Assembly: GCA_047973225.1 (NCBI GenBank)
Contig: JBKEBQ010000023.1
Span: forward strand, 3,814-67,813
Reading direction: 5' to 3'
Source: JBKEBQ01 sp047973225
Lineage (GTDB): Bacteria; Bacillota_I; Bacilli_A; Erysipelotrichales; Erysipelotrichaceae
DNA length: 64,000 bases
Position 1 is the stretch's first letter, and each line of letters begins with the position of its first letter. This document shows positions 18,680 through 28,190 of the stretch, in pieces. Made by a program: the position numbers and the translations under genes. Under the pieces are notes generated by a model. The model ran no database searches. It was not told where the DNA came from and was given only the letters and a program-made list of their open reading frames with translations.

Positions 18680-19054
18680 ATGAATTTTATATGCGAGATA
18701 TTGGTGAACCTTATTTCAGCGGCGCTTTTAACTTTAATCATGCTACTATTTTTGTGGAAATTCATAAACAAAGACCTAAAAGAAAATGATAAAATGACAT
18801 TAAATCCATTTGTTTTTTTTAATTTCTTCATGAAAAAATTGGCAAAAGATAAACTTGAAATACCCGAAATACAGGAAGCTGATATAAAGACAATAAAGAC
18901 TAAAACTACAACACAAAATGAAAAAGACACGTTGCAAGCCATCGACTCTAGAAATATAGATGAAAAATATATATATTACAGAAGTAGTAAAAATTATGGT
19001 CAAGATTCTACTTATTCGTACGTACTTGGTTCGGTATCAACCACATGCGTTTGA
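18680..19054 (+). CDS. Hypothetical protein with N-terminal membrane helix (possibly 5' half of a frameshifted gene)
   Basis: I do not recognise this 124-residue protein. It has one N-terminal membrane helix (about residues 5-28) and then a charged, Lys/Glu/Thr-rich region. It is probably expressed, because GGGAGAT lies 6 nt before the ATG and TTCACA-N16-TATGAT lies upstream. Its last residues (LGSVSTTCV) look arbitrary, and the next frame stays open through this point into the 19045-19326 frame. The two may therefore be one gene of about 215 codons broken by a -1-type frame change near 19015. Confidence 0.55.
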   Translation: MNFICEILVNLISAALLTLIMLLFLWKFINKDLKENDKMTLNPFVFFNFFMKKLAKDKLEIPEIQEADIKTIKTKTTTQNEKDTLQAIDSRNIDEKYIYYRSSKNYGQDSTYSYVLGSVSTTCV

Positions 19055-19326
19055 AATCCCAAAAACACAAAATTGATGGATACAATGGAGAATATGCATA
19101 TATCTGTTTTAATATAAAAGGTATAGAAAAGTTATATTTTGAATCGGAAACATTTATAAACTTAATTTTCGATACCCTTCTTGAAACAGAACGAAAGAAA
19201 TATGAAAAAAGATTGTCTTTTGATGTTTACTTAATGAAAAACTTAAATGATGGTTGTTGGTATATTACAAGACTTGGAACACAATTAAAAAGTAATTCTA
19301 TAAAAGTTATCCCTACCACAAAATAA
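19045..19326 (+). CDS. Hypothetical protein (possible 3' half of the frameshifted gene starting at 18680)
   Basis: A 93-codon frame with a protein-like composition (GYNGEYAYICFNIKGIEKLYF; NLNDGCWYITRLGTQL) but no ribosome binding site at its first ATG. It overlaps the end of the 18680 frame by 10 nt. Upstream of the ATG the frame continues as VRTWFGIN, which reads naturally after DSTYSY of the other frame. No family is recognised. Confidence 0.4.
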   Translation: MRLKSQKHKIDGYNGEYAYICFNIKGIEKLYFESETFINLIFDTLLETERKKYEKRLSFDVYLMKNLNDGCWYITRLGTQLKSNSIKVIPTTK

Positions 19327-19675
19327 AAGCGACCAAAACTAAGCCTCATCACTTTCCATTTAAAGATTCACAAAGGATACCCTTGTAAGAGAAGATTTCA
19401 TCAGAAATACGTCTTTTTCATTTACACAAAGTGAACACTATATTTATAATTGTTTCACAAATTCCCTATTATCTAGTGTACGTTTTAAGCCATACACCCT
19501 AATTATATACGCAAAACATAATCTTTTTTTACCACAATATCGTATCACCATTCTCTACTACTCCTTTATTTTTACTATAAAAAAACACCTTCCCAGGTGG
19601 TTTTTTTATTTACTTTAGGCTGATACTTTTTCTTTTTTTTACAATCTTATCAAACATACAATATCGCGCAAACGA
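19327..19675. other. Convergent intergenic region
   Basis: Holds the terminator at 19579-19607. The remainder is AT-rich with no supported gene. Confidence 0.5.
19579..19607. terminator. Bidirectional terminator between the 18680 gene region and the LCP gene
   Basis: AAAAACACCT / AGGTGGTTTTT stem (one G-U pair) with a TCCC loop, A run on the left and seven T on the right. Confidence 0.75.
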
Positions 19676-20512
19676 TCATTTTCTAAGCTCATTTTGCATT
19701 TGTGTAAGCCACTCATCATCAAGAAAGAAATACGATATATATTGATTATATATTGGCGAATAGACTGTGTCCGAATAGCCTTGTGCAACATCTTGCGTCA
19801 ATGAAAATCCATTGTACAATAAATCGCTATATTTTATAAATTCTTGAAATTCTAGATTCGTATTACTGATCTTTTGAAATTTTCGATAAAAGCGATAAAC
19901 TGTAACCGGATTACTTTTTTTTACTTTTGTAATCATTGCTTTTACGACCTCTTGTTGGCGAGTCACTCGATAAAGGTCATTGTCACTTTTTCTGTGTCTT
20001 GCATACGCAAGTGCTTGTTCCCCATTCATCGCTACTTCTACATCTTCTTCAAAACAAAAAGCGTTAGCAATATCTTTTTCATTCATTTCGCAAAAAGATG
20101 AGCTTGGTGTAAGCATAATACCATCAATCGTATCAATTAGCTTGATCATTTTTAAAAAATCCACTTCTACATAATACGTGAATTTTTGATCAAACAAAGT
20201 GTTTAACGTAGTGAGTAGCCCATCCAAGCCACCAAAAGCATAAGCATGATTTATTTTATCTTCATAATCCACTTTGGGAATGTAGACATAAGCATCTCTT
20301 GGAATCGAAACAAGCTTTGCTTGTTCATGCTGCGCATCAATATGCGCAAGCATAATCGTATCGCTACGTGCTCCCTCAACCCCTTCTCGAGTATCAATAC
20401 CTACTATTACGATGTTGATATTTCCTGTACTTTTAGCCATCACAAAACTGCATCCGCCAATAATAATCATCAATAGAACAAAACGAAACAACCATTTGCA
20501 CAGCCGTTTCAT
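19676..20512 (-). CDS. LytR-CpsA-Psr (LCP) family protein
   Basis: LCP enzymes transfer lipid-linked wall teichoic acid or capsule precursors onto peptidoglycan outside the cell. This 278-residue protein has a basic N-terminus and one membrane helix, then the LCP domain: NIVIVGIDTREGVEGARSDTIMLAHI, the lipid-phosphate-binding VSIPRDAYVYIP, INHAYAFGG, and AYARHRKSDNDLYRVTRQQEVV with the conserved arginines. The helix ends in IIGGC, which could read as a lipobox, but a plain signal anchor is the rule in the family. It follows trxA by 3 nt, with AAGGA inside the trxA end. Confidence 0.92.
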   Translation of the reverse strand: MKRLCKWLFRFVLLMIIIGGCSFVMAKSTGNINIVIVGIDTREGVEGARSDTIMLAHIDAQHEQAKLVSIPRDAYVYIPKVDYEDKINHAYAFGGLDGLLTTLNTLFDQKFTYYVEVDFLKMIKLIDTIDGIMLTPSSSFCEMNEKDIANAFCFEEDVEVAMNGEQALAYARHRKSDNDLYRVTRQQEVVKAMITKVKKSNPVTVYRFYRKFQKISNTNLEFQEFIKYSDLLYNGFSLTQDVAQGYSDTVYSPIYNQYISYFFLDDEWLTQMQNELRK

Positions 20513-20515
20513 CTT

Positions 20516-20821
20516 TTATAATCCTTGTTTGATAAAATCCATAATTTGTGGTTTGGCTTGATACCCCATTGTCGTAGCAATTGCTTTTCCATCTTTAAAA
20601 AGAATCATGGTCGGAATACTTTGCACTCCAAAACTTCCAGCAATTTCACCATCTGCATCAACATTTAATTTCACAATTTCAACATCATCACATTCTTTAT
20701 CAATTTCTTCTAAAATTGGTGCCATCATTTTGCATGGTCCACACCAATCTGCATAAAAATCAACCAACACCAAACCTGTTTTTGTTATTTCTTTAAATTC
20801 ATTTCCATTAATAAGTCTCAT
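20516..20821 (-). CDS. trxA: Thioredoxin
   Basis: Small cytoplasmic dithiol-disulfide oxidoreductase. The 101 residues include the redox motif WCGPC (C27, C30), the cis-proline region QSIPTMILFKDG and a normal thioredoxin fold length. Its ATG overlaps the stop codon of the upstream HAD phosphatase gene by 4 nt (ATGA), which indicates translational coupling. The LCP gene follows at once. Confidence 0.95.
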   Translation of the reverse strand: MRLINGNEFKEITKTGLVLVDFYADWCGPCKMMAPILEEIDKECDDVEIVKLNVDADGEIAGSFGVQSIPTMILFKDGKAIATTMGYQAKPQIMDFIKQGL

Positions 20822-21648
20822 CTTTTTTCCTCCTGTTTAATTTTATCTAAAAATTTAATAATTCCATTTTCTTCATTTGTTTCACAAACATATTGGCATG
20901 ATGCTTTCACACTGTCCAGTGCATTGCCCATCGCCACACCATACCCTGCAACCGCAAGCATTGATAGATCATTTTCACCATCGCCAAAGGCTACACAGGT
21001 AGTTGGAGTTTTTTTTGTTTTATCAAGTAGCCATTGCAGTGCTTTTCCTTTGCTTGTTGCTTTTGCACAAAACTCTAACCATGTAGGAATCGCTCTTCCA
21101 TACCAATAGCTTCGTTCTTCCTCATCCAATACACGCATAATTTTTGTAATTGTATTTGCATCACTAGAAATACATAGTTTATTGATTGGCTCATCGATTT
21201 CGCACAGATCATTGATTTTATAAAACTGCCGATTGCGCAAACTTTCCATATTTTTATTATTCTCTAAAAACCTAGAAATATCACCTCCACTAGGATCATA
21301 ACAATACACTTTATAAGTTCCCATAATCACAATTTCTTCATGAAAAGATTTTAAGTATGCAATGATTTCCAAAGCCTGTGCCATATCCATTCGCTTCTCA
21401 TACAAACACGTATGACCCTTCATTTCATAAACGCCACATCCATTTGCCTCAATAATATACCCGTTATACTTATCCATTTGTAGAATATTTGCATATTCTA
21501 TCATCCGCGCATACGTTCTTCCACTTGCCAAAATAAGTTGTCCACCTTGTTTTTGAAATGCAAGCAAATATTGCTTTGTTTGATCGCTAATTTCTTTTAC
21601 GTTATTTAATAGTGTTCCATCCATATCTAAGCATATTGTTTCAACCAT
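20818..21648 (-). CDS. Cof-type HAD phosphatase
   Basis: A 276-residue Cof/YwpJ-like HAD hydrolase that probably dephosphorylates small phosphorylated metabolites. Motif I is DMDGTLL (residues 8-14), motif II is the Ser of LASGRT, and motif IV is FGDGENDLSMLAVAGYGVAMGNA. The cap domain lies at about residues 85-190. The substrate cannot be told from sequence. AAGGGTGG precedes the start, and an extended -10 TGTTATAAT lies at 21670-21678. It is the first gene of the HAD-trxA-LCP operon. Confidence 0.9.
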   Translation of the reverse strand: MVETICLDMDGTLLNNVKEISDQTKQYLLAFQKQGGQLILASGRTYARMIEYANILQMDKYNGYIIEANGCGVYEMKGHTCLYEKRMDMAQALEIIAYLKSFHEEIVIMGTYKVYCYDPSGGDISRFLENNKNMESLRNRQFYKINDLCEIDEPINKLCISSDANTITKIMRVLDEEERSYWYGRAIPTWLEFCAKATSKGKALQWLLDKTKKTPTTCVAFGDGENDLSMLAVAGYGVAMGNALDSVKASCQYVCETNEENGIIKFLDKIKQEEKR

Positions 21649-21669
21649 ACTGCACCACCCTTATATCAG

Positions 21670-21678
21670 ATTATAACA
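21670..21678 (-). promoter_or_regulatory. Extended -10 promoter of the HAD-trxA-LCP operon
   Basis: Minus-strand TGTTATAAT, about 21 nt before the HAD start. Confidence 0.55.
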
Positions 21679-21731
21679 TTATTCACCCATCAGTTCCATC
21701 CTTTTGTCTTGCAAACCTTCAATAAAACAAT

Positions 21732-21766
21732 AAAAAAAGCTAGCATAATTTCTAGCTCTTTTTATT
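21732..21766 (-). terminator. Terminator of nagB
   Basis: Minus-strand stem AGCTAG / CTAGCT with an 8-nt loop, flanked by A runs and seven T. Confidence 0.75.
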
Positions 21767-21771
21767 GTTTT

Positions 21772-22494
21772 CTATTTACTTAGTTTCGCCGCTGCTGCTT
21801 CATCAACCACAACAACTACATCTGGATGATTTTGTAGAATCGATGCTGGCATCGATTCCTCAATTGTCCCCTCAACCATTGCTTTGACTGCATCTGCTTT
21901 GTTTTCACCACTAGCAATCAAAACAATCTTTTTCGCTTTCATAATCGTCGCAATTCCCATTGTAATGGCTTCTTTTGGAACTTGTGTCATATCGCCATCA
22001 AAAAAGCGGGCATTGGCATCTCTTGTTTCTTGGGTTAGTGTAACAATATGCGTTTCTTTCGCAAATGGCGTTCCTGGTTCATTAAATCCAATATGCCCAT
22101 TACCACCTATTCCCAATACTTGAATATCAATTTGATAGTCACTCATTGCTTTTTCATACGCTATACAGTCTTCCTCACTATTACCGTAAGGCAAATGAAT
22201 ATTTTCAGCTTTCACATCAATACCATTAAACAGATTTTCATGCATAAATGTCCAGTACGATTCTGAATGACTCTGCGCAAGCCCCACATATTCATCTAAA
22301 TTAAAAGTAACAACATCTTTATAAGATATATCGTTTGCCTTATATCCTGCAATCATATTTTTATACAATCCAATCGGACTAGATCCTGTTGCAAACCCCA
22401 GTACCGCATTTGGCTTTTTTACCACAACTTCTTTTACCACTTCATATGCTTTTTCACTCGCTTCTTCATAACTTTTACATACAATCACATTCAT
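21772..22494 (-). CDS. nagB: Glucosamine-6-phosphate deaminase
   Basis: Converts glucosamine-6-phosphate to fructose-6-phosphate and ammonia, which links amino-sugar breakdown to glycolysis. At 240 residues it is the short monomeric Bacillus-type enzyme without the C-terminal allosteric lobe. Visible motifs are LGFATGSSPIGLY (phosphate binding), the catalytic Asp67 in FNLDEYVG and the signature GIGGNGHIGFNEPG. AGGAGG lies before the ATG. The gene stands alone with its own terminator. Together with the partial nanE at the window end it suggests use of host amino sugars. Confidence 0.95.
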   Translation of the reverse strand: MNVIVCKSYEEASEKAYEVVKEVVVKKPNAVLGFATGSSPIGLYKNMIAGYKANDISYKDVVTFNLDEYVGLAQSHSESYWTFMHENLFNGIDVKAENIHLPYGNSEEDCIAYEKAMSDYQIDIQVLGIGGNGHIGFNEPGTPFAKETHIVTLTQETRDANARFFDGDMTQVPKEAITMGIATIMKAKKIVLIASGENKADAVKAMVEGTIEESMPASILQNHPDVVVVVDEAAAAKLSK

Positions 22495-22552
22495 AATATG
22501 CCTCCTATTTATAACGTATTCATTCTATTATACAAAAACTAAAAAAACAACC

Positions 22553-23392
22553 TTAATCCTTCTTTATATGATCATAAGTATCTAAAAAAGAAACTTCTTC
22601 TTCATCATTATAATACCGCAATACTTTATCTGTATTAACATTGCTCATACTTTTAAAAATATTACGCTTCAAAAAGGGATTCATTTCGCTATATTTTTGT
22701 ATCCATTGTTTGACCTCTTTTCGCTTACTATTTTGTTCTTTTCTGTCTAATTCCAAATTACTGGTAAATTTACATGCACATAATAAGAAGTCCAAATGTA
22801 AATGTTCTTGCCAACGAATAATATCTTTTTCCTGAATCAAATAAAAAGGCCGAATGAGTTGCATACCTATAAAGTTTTTTGCATACAGTTTGGGCATCAT
22901 CGTACGAATTTCACCAGCATAAAAAAGGTTCATTACATTGGTTTCTATAACATCATCAAAATGATGTCCTAAAGCTATTTTATTACACCCTAGCGTTTGC
23001 GCAAAATGATACAAATATCCACGCCGCATCCGTGCGCATACATAGCATGGATTTTTTTCTAGATTTACTACCGAATCAAAAATATCAGAATTGAAAATAT
23101 GAATTGGAATATCCAAATATTTTGCATTATGGATAATCTTTTGACGGTTTTTTTTGCTGTAACCTGGATCCATAACCACATAACTTACAAGAAAATCAAT
23201 TTTGCTAAACCGTTGCAACAATTGAAAACATTTTGCCAATAACATACTATCTTTACCACCCGATATACATACTGCAATGTGGTCATGCTCTTGCAGTAAA
23301 TCATATGTCGTAATAGCCTTCATAAATTTTGACCATATATCTTTACGATATGTTTTTAAAATTGTATTATTAATTTCTTTCGCTGTTTTCAT
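22553..23392 (-). CDS. TtcA-like PP-loop ATPase (tRNA thiolation family)
   Basis: A 279-residue member of the TtcA/TtuA group of tRNA 2-thiolation enzymes. The ATP-pyrophosphatase loop SGGKDS is at residues 44-49. The CxxC pair is CYVCARMRRGYLY near 115, where TtcA binds an iron-sulfur cluster. LGHHFDDVIETNVMNLFYAGE follows, and a further Cys (LLCACKF) lies near 205. In E. coli TtcA makes 2-thiocytidine at tRNA position 32. The Firmicute members of this size are less studied, so the exact nucleoside is uncertain. The C-terminal 60 residues are poorly conserved. Confidence 0.85.
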   Translation of the reverse strand: MKTAKEINNTILKTYRKDIWSKFMKAITTYDLLQEHDHIAVCISGGKDSMLLAKCFQLLQRFSKIDFLVSYVVMDPGYSKKNRQKIIHNAKYLDIPIHIFNSDIFDSVVNLEKNPCYVCARMRRGYLYHFAQTLGCNKIALGHHFDDVIETNVMNLFYAGEIRTMMPKLYAKNFIGMQLIRPFYLIQEKDIIRWQEHLHLDFLLCACKFTSNLELDRKEQNSKRKEVKQWIQKYSEMNPFLKRNIFKSMSNVNTDKVLRYYNDEEEVSFLDTYDHIKKD

Positions 23393-23804
23393 TTATCCAT
23401 CTCCATGCATATACGAATTGTCATCTGCCTTTTGACTATATTATACATTTTCTTTTAGAATGCCGCCATATTAACAACCATATCCGTCATTGAAATTTAC
23501 TTGTTTTTCACTTCCTATCACTAACGTTTTGCGAGCAACTCCTTACTTATCTACCTTATTTTCTCACTTTTTATACAACTTGAGCAATGTTTATTATTTT
23601 ATCGTATCTGTCAAATTTTGTATATTAAACTTTTAAAAGCAGTCCCATTCTTGAATTATAAGCTGGAAATAAAATTACAGAAAACTGAGTTTTATAAAAA
23701 TAATTTTACACATAATATTTGCAAACTGCACCTACTATAAAAAAAGCAGATGGCACGTGGAACTTTGTGCTCTGCTTTTATCTTAGTTGCTATTGCAGTT
23801 TACT
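23393..23804. other. Intergenic region between the LRR protein and the TtcA-like gene
   Basis: Holds the terminator of the LRR surface protein (23739-23779). The rest is AT-rich and non-coding. Confidence 0.5.
23739..23779 (-). terminator. Terminator of the LRR surface protein gene
   Basis: Long stem AAAAGCAGA / TCTGCTTTT with a further GCAC / GTGC pairing inside, flanked by A and T runs. Confidence 0.7.
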
Positions 23805-25529
23805 TTATTTGTTTTTATTAGTGGATACACTAGTTCTACGTACATATACCCCTAGCGCTACTGCACTTAACATCATCAAAACAAAATACATTGAAGTTAA
23901 ATCTGTTACACCTGTTTTTGGTACATCAATAGAAGCTAACGGTGGCTCAGGATCAATTGATGGTAATCCATCCTCATAAACACTCACTGAAACCGTTATA
24001 CTTGGATTGTATGTAAACGTTATATTATATGCTCCTACTTCTGCTACATACGCAGAGCTATCAACATCAATAACTGGATCTTCTATCCAATTTTTAAGCG
24101 TTATATCAAAAACTTTTACCGCTGCTAATTCCTTCATTTTCTCGGATGTCATGTTCGCTTGTGATAATGGAACAGCAAAGTCATTTGCGCTAATAATGTA
24201 ATCAGCACCTACGACATAATTTCCATCGTTAATTAATAATACTTGTGTAGCTGAAGCTTCAGCTCCATCACTATCTTTTACACTATATTGAATCGTATAA
24301 ATTCCCGGTTTTATATGATCCACCTTGTTATAGGTAACATCTTTAAAGCTTAACGCTTCCTCTGCATCACTTACGCTAACACCAGTGCTGTAATCAAAAT
24401 TAGCAGCTTCAGCTAATGTTAACTCTGTGAAAGCTGGAACATGCAATGTTGGTGGCGTATTAGGAGATGGATCCTCTATAACCTTAATTACTCGTTGTTT
24501 ACTATTCGTATTACCATAACTATCCGTAATTGAATACACTATCGTGTATTCACCTATAACATTCACATCATAAGTTCCTTCAACTTGGATGGCAAGCGGG
24601 CCATCTTCACTGTCCCAAACACTAATGCCTTCAAGTATACCACCATCTAGTACACCGAGTTCGTCTCCTACTATAACAGTTGTTTCAGATGGGAAGTCTA
24701 AAAAGAGTGGAGGCGTATTAACGCTACTAAAACCGACAGCATAATAGGAATCAAAAAGATCATTTTCTGATTCATCTACTCCATTAGGAAGGGCTTCTAT
24801 AACATACCAACCAGTAGCTTTAAGATATTTACTAGGAATCGTAGCATCGCCATTTTGCGATATTATTATTTCACTTGTAATATCGGTTTCACTCCCATCA
24901 GGATATGTCAAAACAAACCTAAATCCATTTTCAATTGTCCATAAATGCGATTGTGCAAGTACCGGAAAAGCTGTTGCTATTGTTTGCGTCCCTAATTTAG
25001 GATAAACATCTGGCAAGTCGTTTCTTGTAGCACCTTGATTGGTAAAATTAAATTCTGTTAAATTTCCTCTTATGGCATCATACACACTTTTCGGGAAACT
25101 TGTAAATCCACAATAAGATAAGTCTAAAGCAGTTAGTTTCGTTAAATTTTTCATTTCTTCTGGAATTGCTCCACCTAGTTCTCTATTAGAACCTAAATTT
25201 AACTCTTCTAAATTTGTTAATACTCCAATCCCAGAAATATCTTTAATATTTTTTTGATAAGCGTTTAATGTTTTTACTTTATCGATCATATCTTGTGTGA
25301 TCACGGTGTCTGTTGATACTCTCATCCTATCAGCAACAACTTTTGCTAATGCTGCATCAGGAAATGTATCTACAATGCTAGATCCCACTCCAATTGCTTT
25401 TATTTCTTTTTGTACAGTTTCTTCCTGTTTTAGTGATCCTTTTTCCGCAAAAACATTCCATGCTGTATTCGAAAAAAACAGTATAAAACCTAAAGATACT
25501 ATTAAAAATCTTTTATATATTTTTCTCAT
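23805..25529 (-). CDS. Secreted leucine-rich-repeat and Ig-like surface protein with LPXTG-like tail
   Basis: This 574-residue protein has a signal peptide (residues 1-29), a short leucine-rich-repeat region (about 80-165; LTNLEELNLGSN, LTKLTALDLSYCGF) and then two or more DUF5011/cadherin-type Ig-like domains (about 260-440; GEYTIVYSITDSYGNTNS, PGIYTIQYSVKDSDGAEAS). A third beta domain and a C-terminal anchor follow: VPKTG, a hydrophobic helix and RRTSVSTNKNK. VPKTG is a conservative variant of LPXTG, so sortase anchoring is likely. Its ligand is unknown. AGAGGG lies before the ATG, and the gene stands alone. Confidence 0.8.
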   Translation of the reverse strand: MRKIYKRFLIVSLGFILFFSNTAWNVFAEKGSLKQEETVQKEIKAIGVGSSIVDTFPDAALAKVVADRMRVSTDTVITQDMIDKVKTLNAYQKNIKDISGIGVLTNLEELNLGSNRELGGAIPEEMKNLTKLTALDLSYCGFTSFPKSVYDAIRGNLTEFNFTNQGATRNDLPDVYPKLGTQTIATAFPVLAQSHLWTIENGFRFVLTYPDGSETDITSEIIISQNGDATIPSKYLKATGWYVIEALPNGVDESENDLFDSYYAVGFSSVNTPPLFLDFPSETTVIVGDELGVLDGGILEGISVWDSEDGPLAIQVEGTYDVNVIGEYTIVYSITDSYGNTNSKQRVIKVIEDPSPNTPPTLHVPAFTELTLAEAANFDYSTGVSVSDAEEALSFKDVTYNKVDHIKPGIYTIQYSVKDSDGAEASATQVLLINDGNYVVGADYIISANDFAVPLSQANMTSEKMKELAAVKVFDITLKNWIEDPVIDVDSSAYVAEVGAYNITFTYNPSITVSVSVYEDGLPSIDPEPPLASIDVPKTGVTDLTSMYFVLMMLSAVALGVYVRRTSVSTNKNK

Positions 25530-25870
25530 ATGTAACCCTCTTTCATATTTAAATATTTAATTTTCACAGTTCCTTTTTACTCTTTTTTTATTTTTCTTTG
25601 CTTCTCGCCTCCTTTTTTTGTCATAAATTTCATTCATCTATACTGTAGTTATATAATAGATACTTGTCAATAATGATACCATTATATTTTTATTATATCA
25701 ACTCTTTACCTTTTGCATGTGTTAGTATGTGTGCAATATGATAATGTCTTAACATACCTATATTGAAAATATTTCAACGTATTATGAAATTATCAAAAAA
25801 ATTTTGATCAAAAACTTTTCGATTAATATCCGTCATATTTACAATGATTTTATATTATAGCTTTACGCTT
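25530..25870. other. Intergenic region upstream of the LRR gene
   Basis: AT-rich DNA with no gene or hairpin that I can support. Confidence 0.5.
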
Positions 25871-26803
25871 TTAGATGTCTTCGTGACTCTGTATAATACG
25901 AATTTCACATTCCAATTCATATCCTGTTTTTTCTTTTACGCCTTTTTTAACAATCTCTATCAATTCCAAAAACTCTTCACTCGTTGCATTTGCATGATTG
26001 ATCACAAACCCTGCATGTTTTGCGGACACCATAGCTCGTTTATGCCGAAATCCTTTATATCCTGCCTGTTCAATAAGTGCTGATGCATAATTTCCAAGAG
26101 GACGTTTAAAGGTACTCCCTGCACTGGGATATTCTAAGGGTTGCTTGCTCTTTCGTAATGCTAATAACTCCTCCATACGCTCTTTAATTTTTTTTACATC
26201 CCCTTTTACTAAAACAAAACATGCTTCTAGAATAACGACCTTTTTATCACTAAAGAAACTATGACGATACGAAAAATCCATTGCTTCATTTTGGATTGTT
26301 TGAAGTTTTCCTTCTCCATCCAAATATGTACAAGAGTATAAAACGTCTTTGATTTCACCACCATATGCACCAGCATTCATGAATACTGCGCCTCCAACCG
26401 TTGCCGGAATTCCATACGCAAATTCCAAACCGGTTAAATGATGTTGTAAGGCGAACTCACAAACAGATTTCAAACTTACACCTGCTTGGGCAATAATACT
26501 TGTTTCATCAACTAGAAAAAGCTTAGTTAAACGACTTTTCGTAACGATAATAAGTCCATTAAATCCTTGATCAGAAAACAAAACATTAGATCCATTACCA
26601 ATAATAAAATAAGGAATTTCATATCTCTTCGCGTTTTGTATCGTACATGATAGCTCATCTACGCTTTTGGGTTCCACAAACAATCGTACATTTCCGCCAA
26701 TGTGTAAACTCGTATACGCTTTAATCGAGATATTTTCTTTGACTTGGTATTGCGCTTTTTTTTGTGTTTGGATAAATCCATCAACTTGTTTCTTGCTTAA
26801 CAT
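25871..26803 (-). CDS. murB: UDP-N-acetylenolpyruvoylglucosamine reductase
   Basis: FAD enzyme that reduces UDP-GlcNAc-enolpyruvate to UDP-MurNAc in peptidoglycan synthesis. The FAD-binding segments are NISIKAYTSLHIGGNVRL, IGNGSNVLFSDQGFNG and GIPATVGGAVFMNAGAYGGEI. YRHSFF follows, and the catalytic Ser lies in SAGSTFKRP. The C-terminal ELECEIRII contains the catalytic Glu. At 310 residues it resembles the type II MurB of Firmicutes. It lies 83 nt behind hflX and may be read through from it. Confidence 0.95.
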   Translation of the reverse strand: MLSKKQVDGFIQTQKKAQYQVKENISIKAYTSLHIGGNVRLFVEPKSVDELSCTIQNAKRYEIPYFIIGNGSNVLFSDQGFNGLIIVTKSRLTKLFLVDETSIIAQAGVSLKSVCEFALQHHLTGLEFAYGIPATVGGAVFMNAGAYGGEIKDVLYSCTYLDGEGKLQTIQNEAMDFSYRHSFFSDKKVVILEACFVLVKGDVKKIKERMEELLALRKSKQPLEYPSAGSTFKRPLGNYASALIEQAGYKGFRHKRAMVSAKHAGFVINHANATSEEFLELIEIVKKGVKEKTGYELECEIRIIQSHEDI

Positions 26804-26886
26804 ACATCCCCCTTTCTTTTAATAGTATACTGTAACTTCCTTTTTGTACCACTTTTTCGTTATAAAGCATCCCTTATACATATAAT

Positions 26887-28152
26887 CTAATGATCCTTAT
26901 CGATATACGTTTCAAAAAGTTTTCGCTCCTCCATCGTTGCATAGAATGCTATATGCACCCCTTCGACTGATGCATTCTCTTCCACTACCTCATAGTGTTC
27001 ATGAATTTGATGCAGTAATTTCTCCTTTGTATACGGAATCATCGCATATAAAATTTCTATCTCACCAAACAATTTTTTCTCCATAACTTCCAAAAGCAAA
27101 GATATACCTTGCCCTTTTCGCGCTGATAAAAAAACACTATCATTTTTTGTGTATGGATCTACATTACTGATTTTATCAAGCTTATTGAATACATTAAAAA
27201 TAGGGAGATGGCTTGCTCCTAAAGCTTGTAATACGCTTTGTGTTGTCCGCATTTGAGCTTCATAAAAAGGATTGCTGTAATCAATAACATGAAGCAATAT
27301 ATCCGCTTCTTTTACTTCTTCTAGAGTTGAGCGAAAAGCATTGATAAGTGCATGCGGTAACTTATCCACAAACCCAACTGTATCGGTTAAAATAATGGTA
27401 TGTTTATGCGGCAAAACAATCTTGCGCGTTTTCGTTTCGAGTGTCGCAAAAAGCATATCTTTCACATACACTTCCTTTTCATTATGACTTTTCTTTAAAA
27501 ATTGATTCATCAGGGTTGACTTTCCAGCATTCGTATAGCCCACCAAAGCAACGATCTTCTTTCCCCGTTTCTTTCGTTTTTGACGTGCAACCTGACGATC
27601 TTCTACCAATTGTTTGAGAGCTTTTTTTTGCTTCTGGATTTGTGCTTCAATACGCCGTTTATCAAGCTCTAATTTAGTCTCACCAGCTCCACGATTCTTA
27701 AATCCTCCATTACCTCCACCTTGTCTATCCAATTCTTGTGAACCGATCAGTCTTGGTAATAGATATTGTAAACGAGCAAGCTCTATTTGCAACATCGCTT
27801 CTTTCGTTTTGGCGCGTTCTGCAAATATATGCAGGATCAATAATGTGCGATCCAATAGTTCACAATCCAGCACTTCCTCCATTTTACGAATTTGAAGGGG
27901 GGATAACTCATCATTACAAATCACTACATCAATGTATTGTTCTTTAACATACATACCAATTTCCAGCAACTTTCCGCTACCTACATAGCTTGCAAAATGA
28001 GAATGTTCCACTTTTTGTATAAAACTTTTCTTTACATCATAATTCGCTGCAAATGCCAAGCCCTTTAACTCTTCCATGGAATACACAATATGTTCTATTT
28101 CTTTAGTATTCACACCTAATAATACCACCGTCTTCTTCGTTTCTTCTTGCAT
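26887..28152 (-). CDS. hflX: Ribosome-associated GTPase HflX
   Basis: HflX splits stalled or hibernating 70S ribosomes. The N-terminal HflX domain (about residues 1-185) has the conserved SYVGSGKLLEI and NDELSPLQIRKMEEVLDCELLDRTLLIL, and a glycine-rich linker GGGNGGFKNRGAGETKLELDKRRIE. The G domain carries G1 GYTNAGKST, G3 DTVGF and G4 NKLD. The C-terminal 80 residues are a short variable domain. GAGG precedes the ATG. It starts 38 nt after zur with no terminator between, so it may be an outlying member of the zinc operon. Confidence 0.94.
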   Translation of the reverse strand: MQEETKKTVVLLGVNTKEIEHIVYSMEELKGLAFAANYDVKKSFIQKVEHSHFASYVGSGKLLEIGMYVKEQYIDVVICNDELSPLQIRKMEEVLDCELLDRTLLILHIFAERAKTKEAMLQIELARLQYLLPRLIGSQELDRQGGGNGGFKNRGAGETKLELDKRRIEAQIQKQKKALKQLVEDRQVARQKRKKRGKKIVALVGYTNAGKSTLMNQFLKKSHNEKEVYVKDMLFATLETKTRKIVLPHKHTIILTDTVGFVDKLPHALINAFRSTLEEVKEADILLHVIDYSNPFYEAQMRTTQSVLQALGASHLPIFNVFNKLDKISNVDPYTKNDSVFLSARKGQGISLLLEVMEKKLFGEIEILYAMIPYTKEKLLHQIHEHYEVVEENASVEGVHIAFYATMEERKLFETYIDKDH

Positions 28153-28190
28153 TCGGTTTCCTCACTATTTTTCATGTTATAAATAAAATA

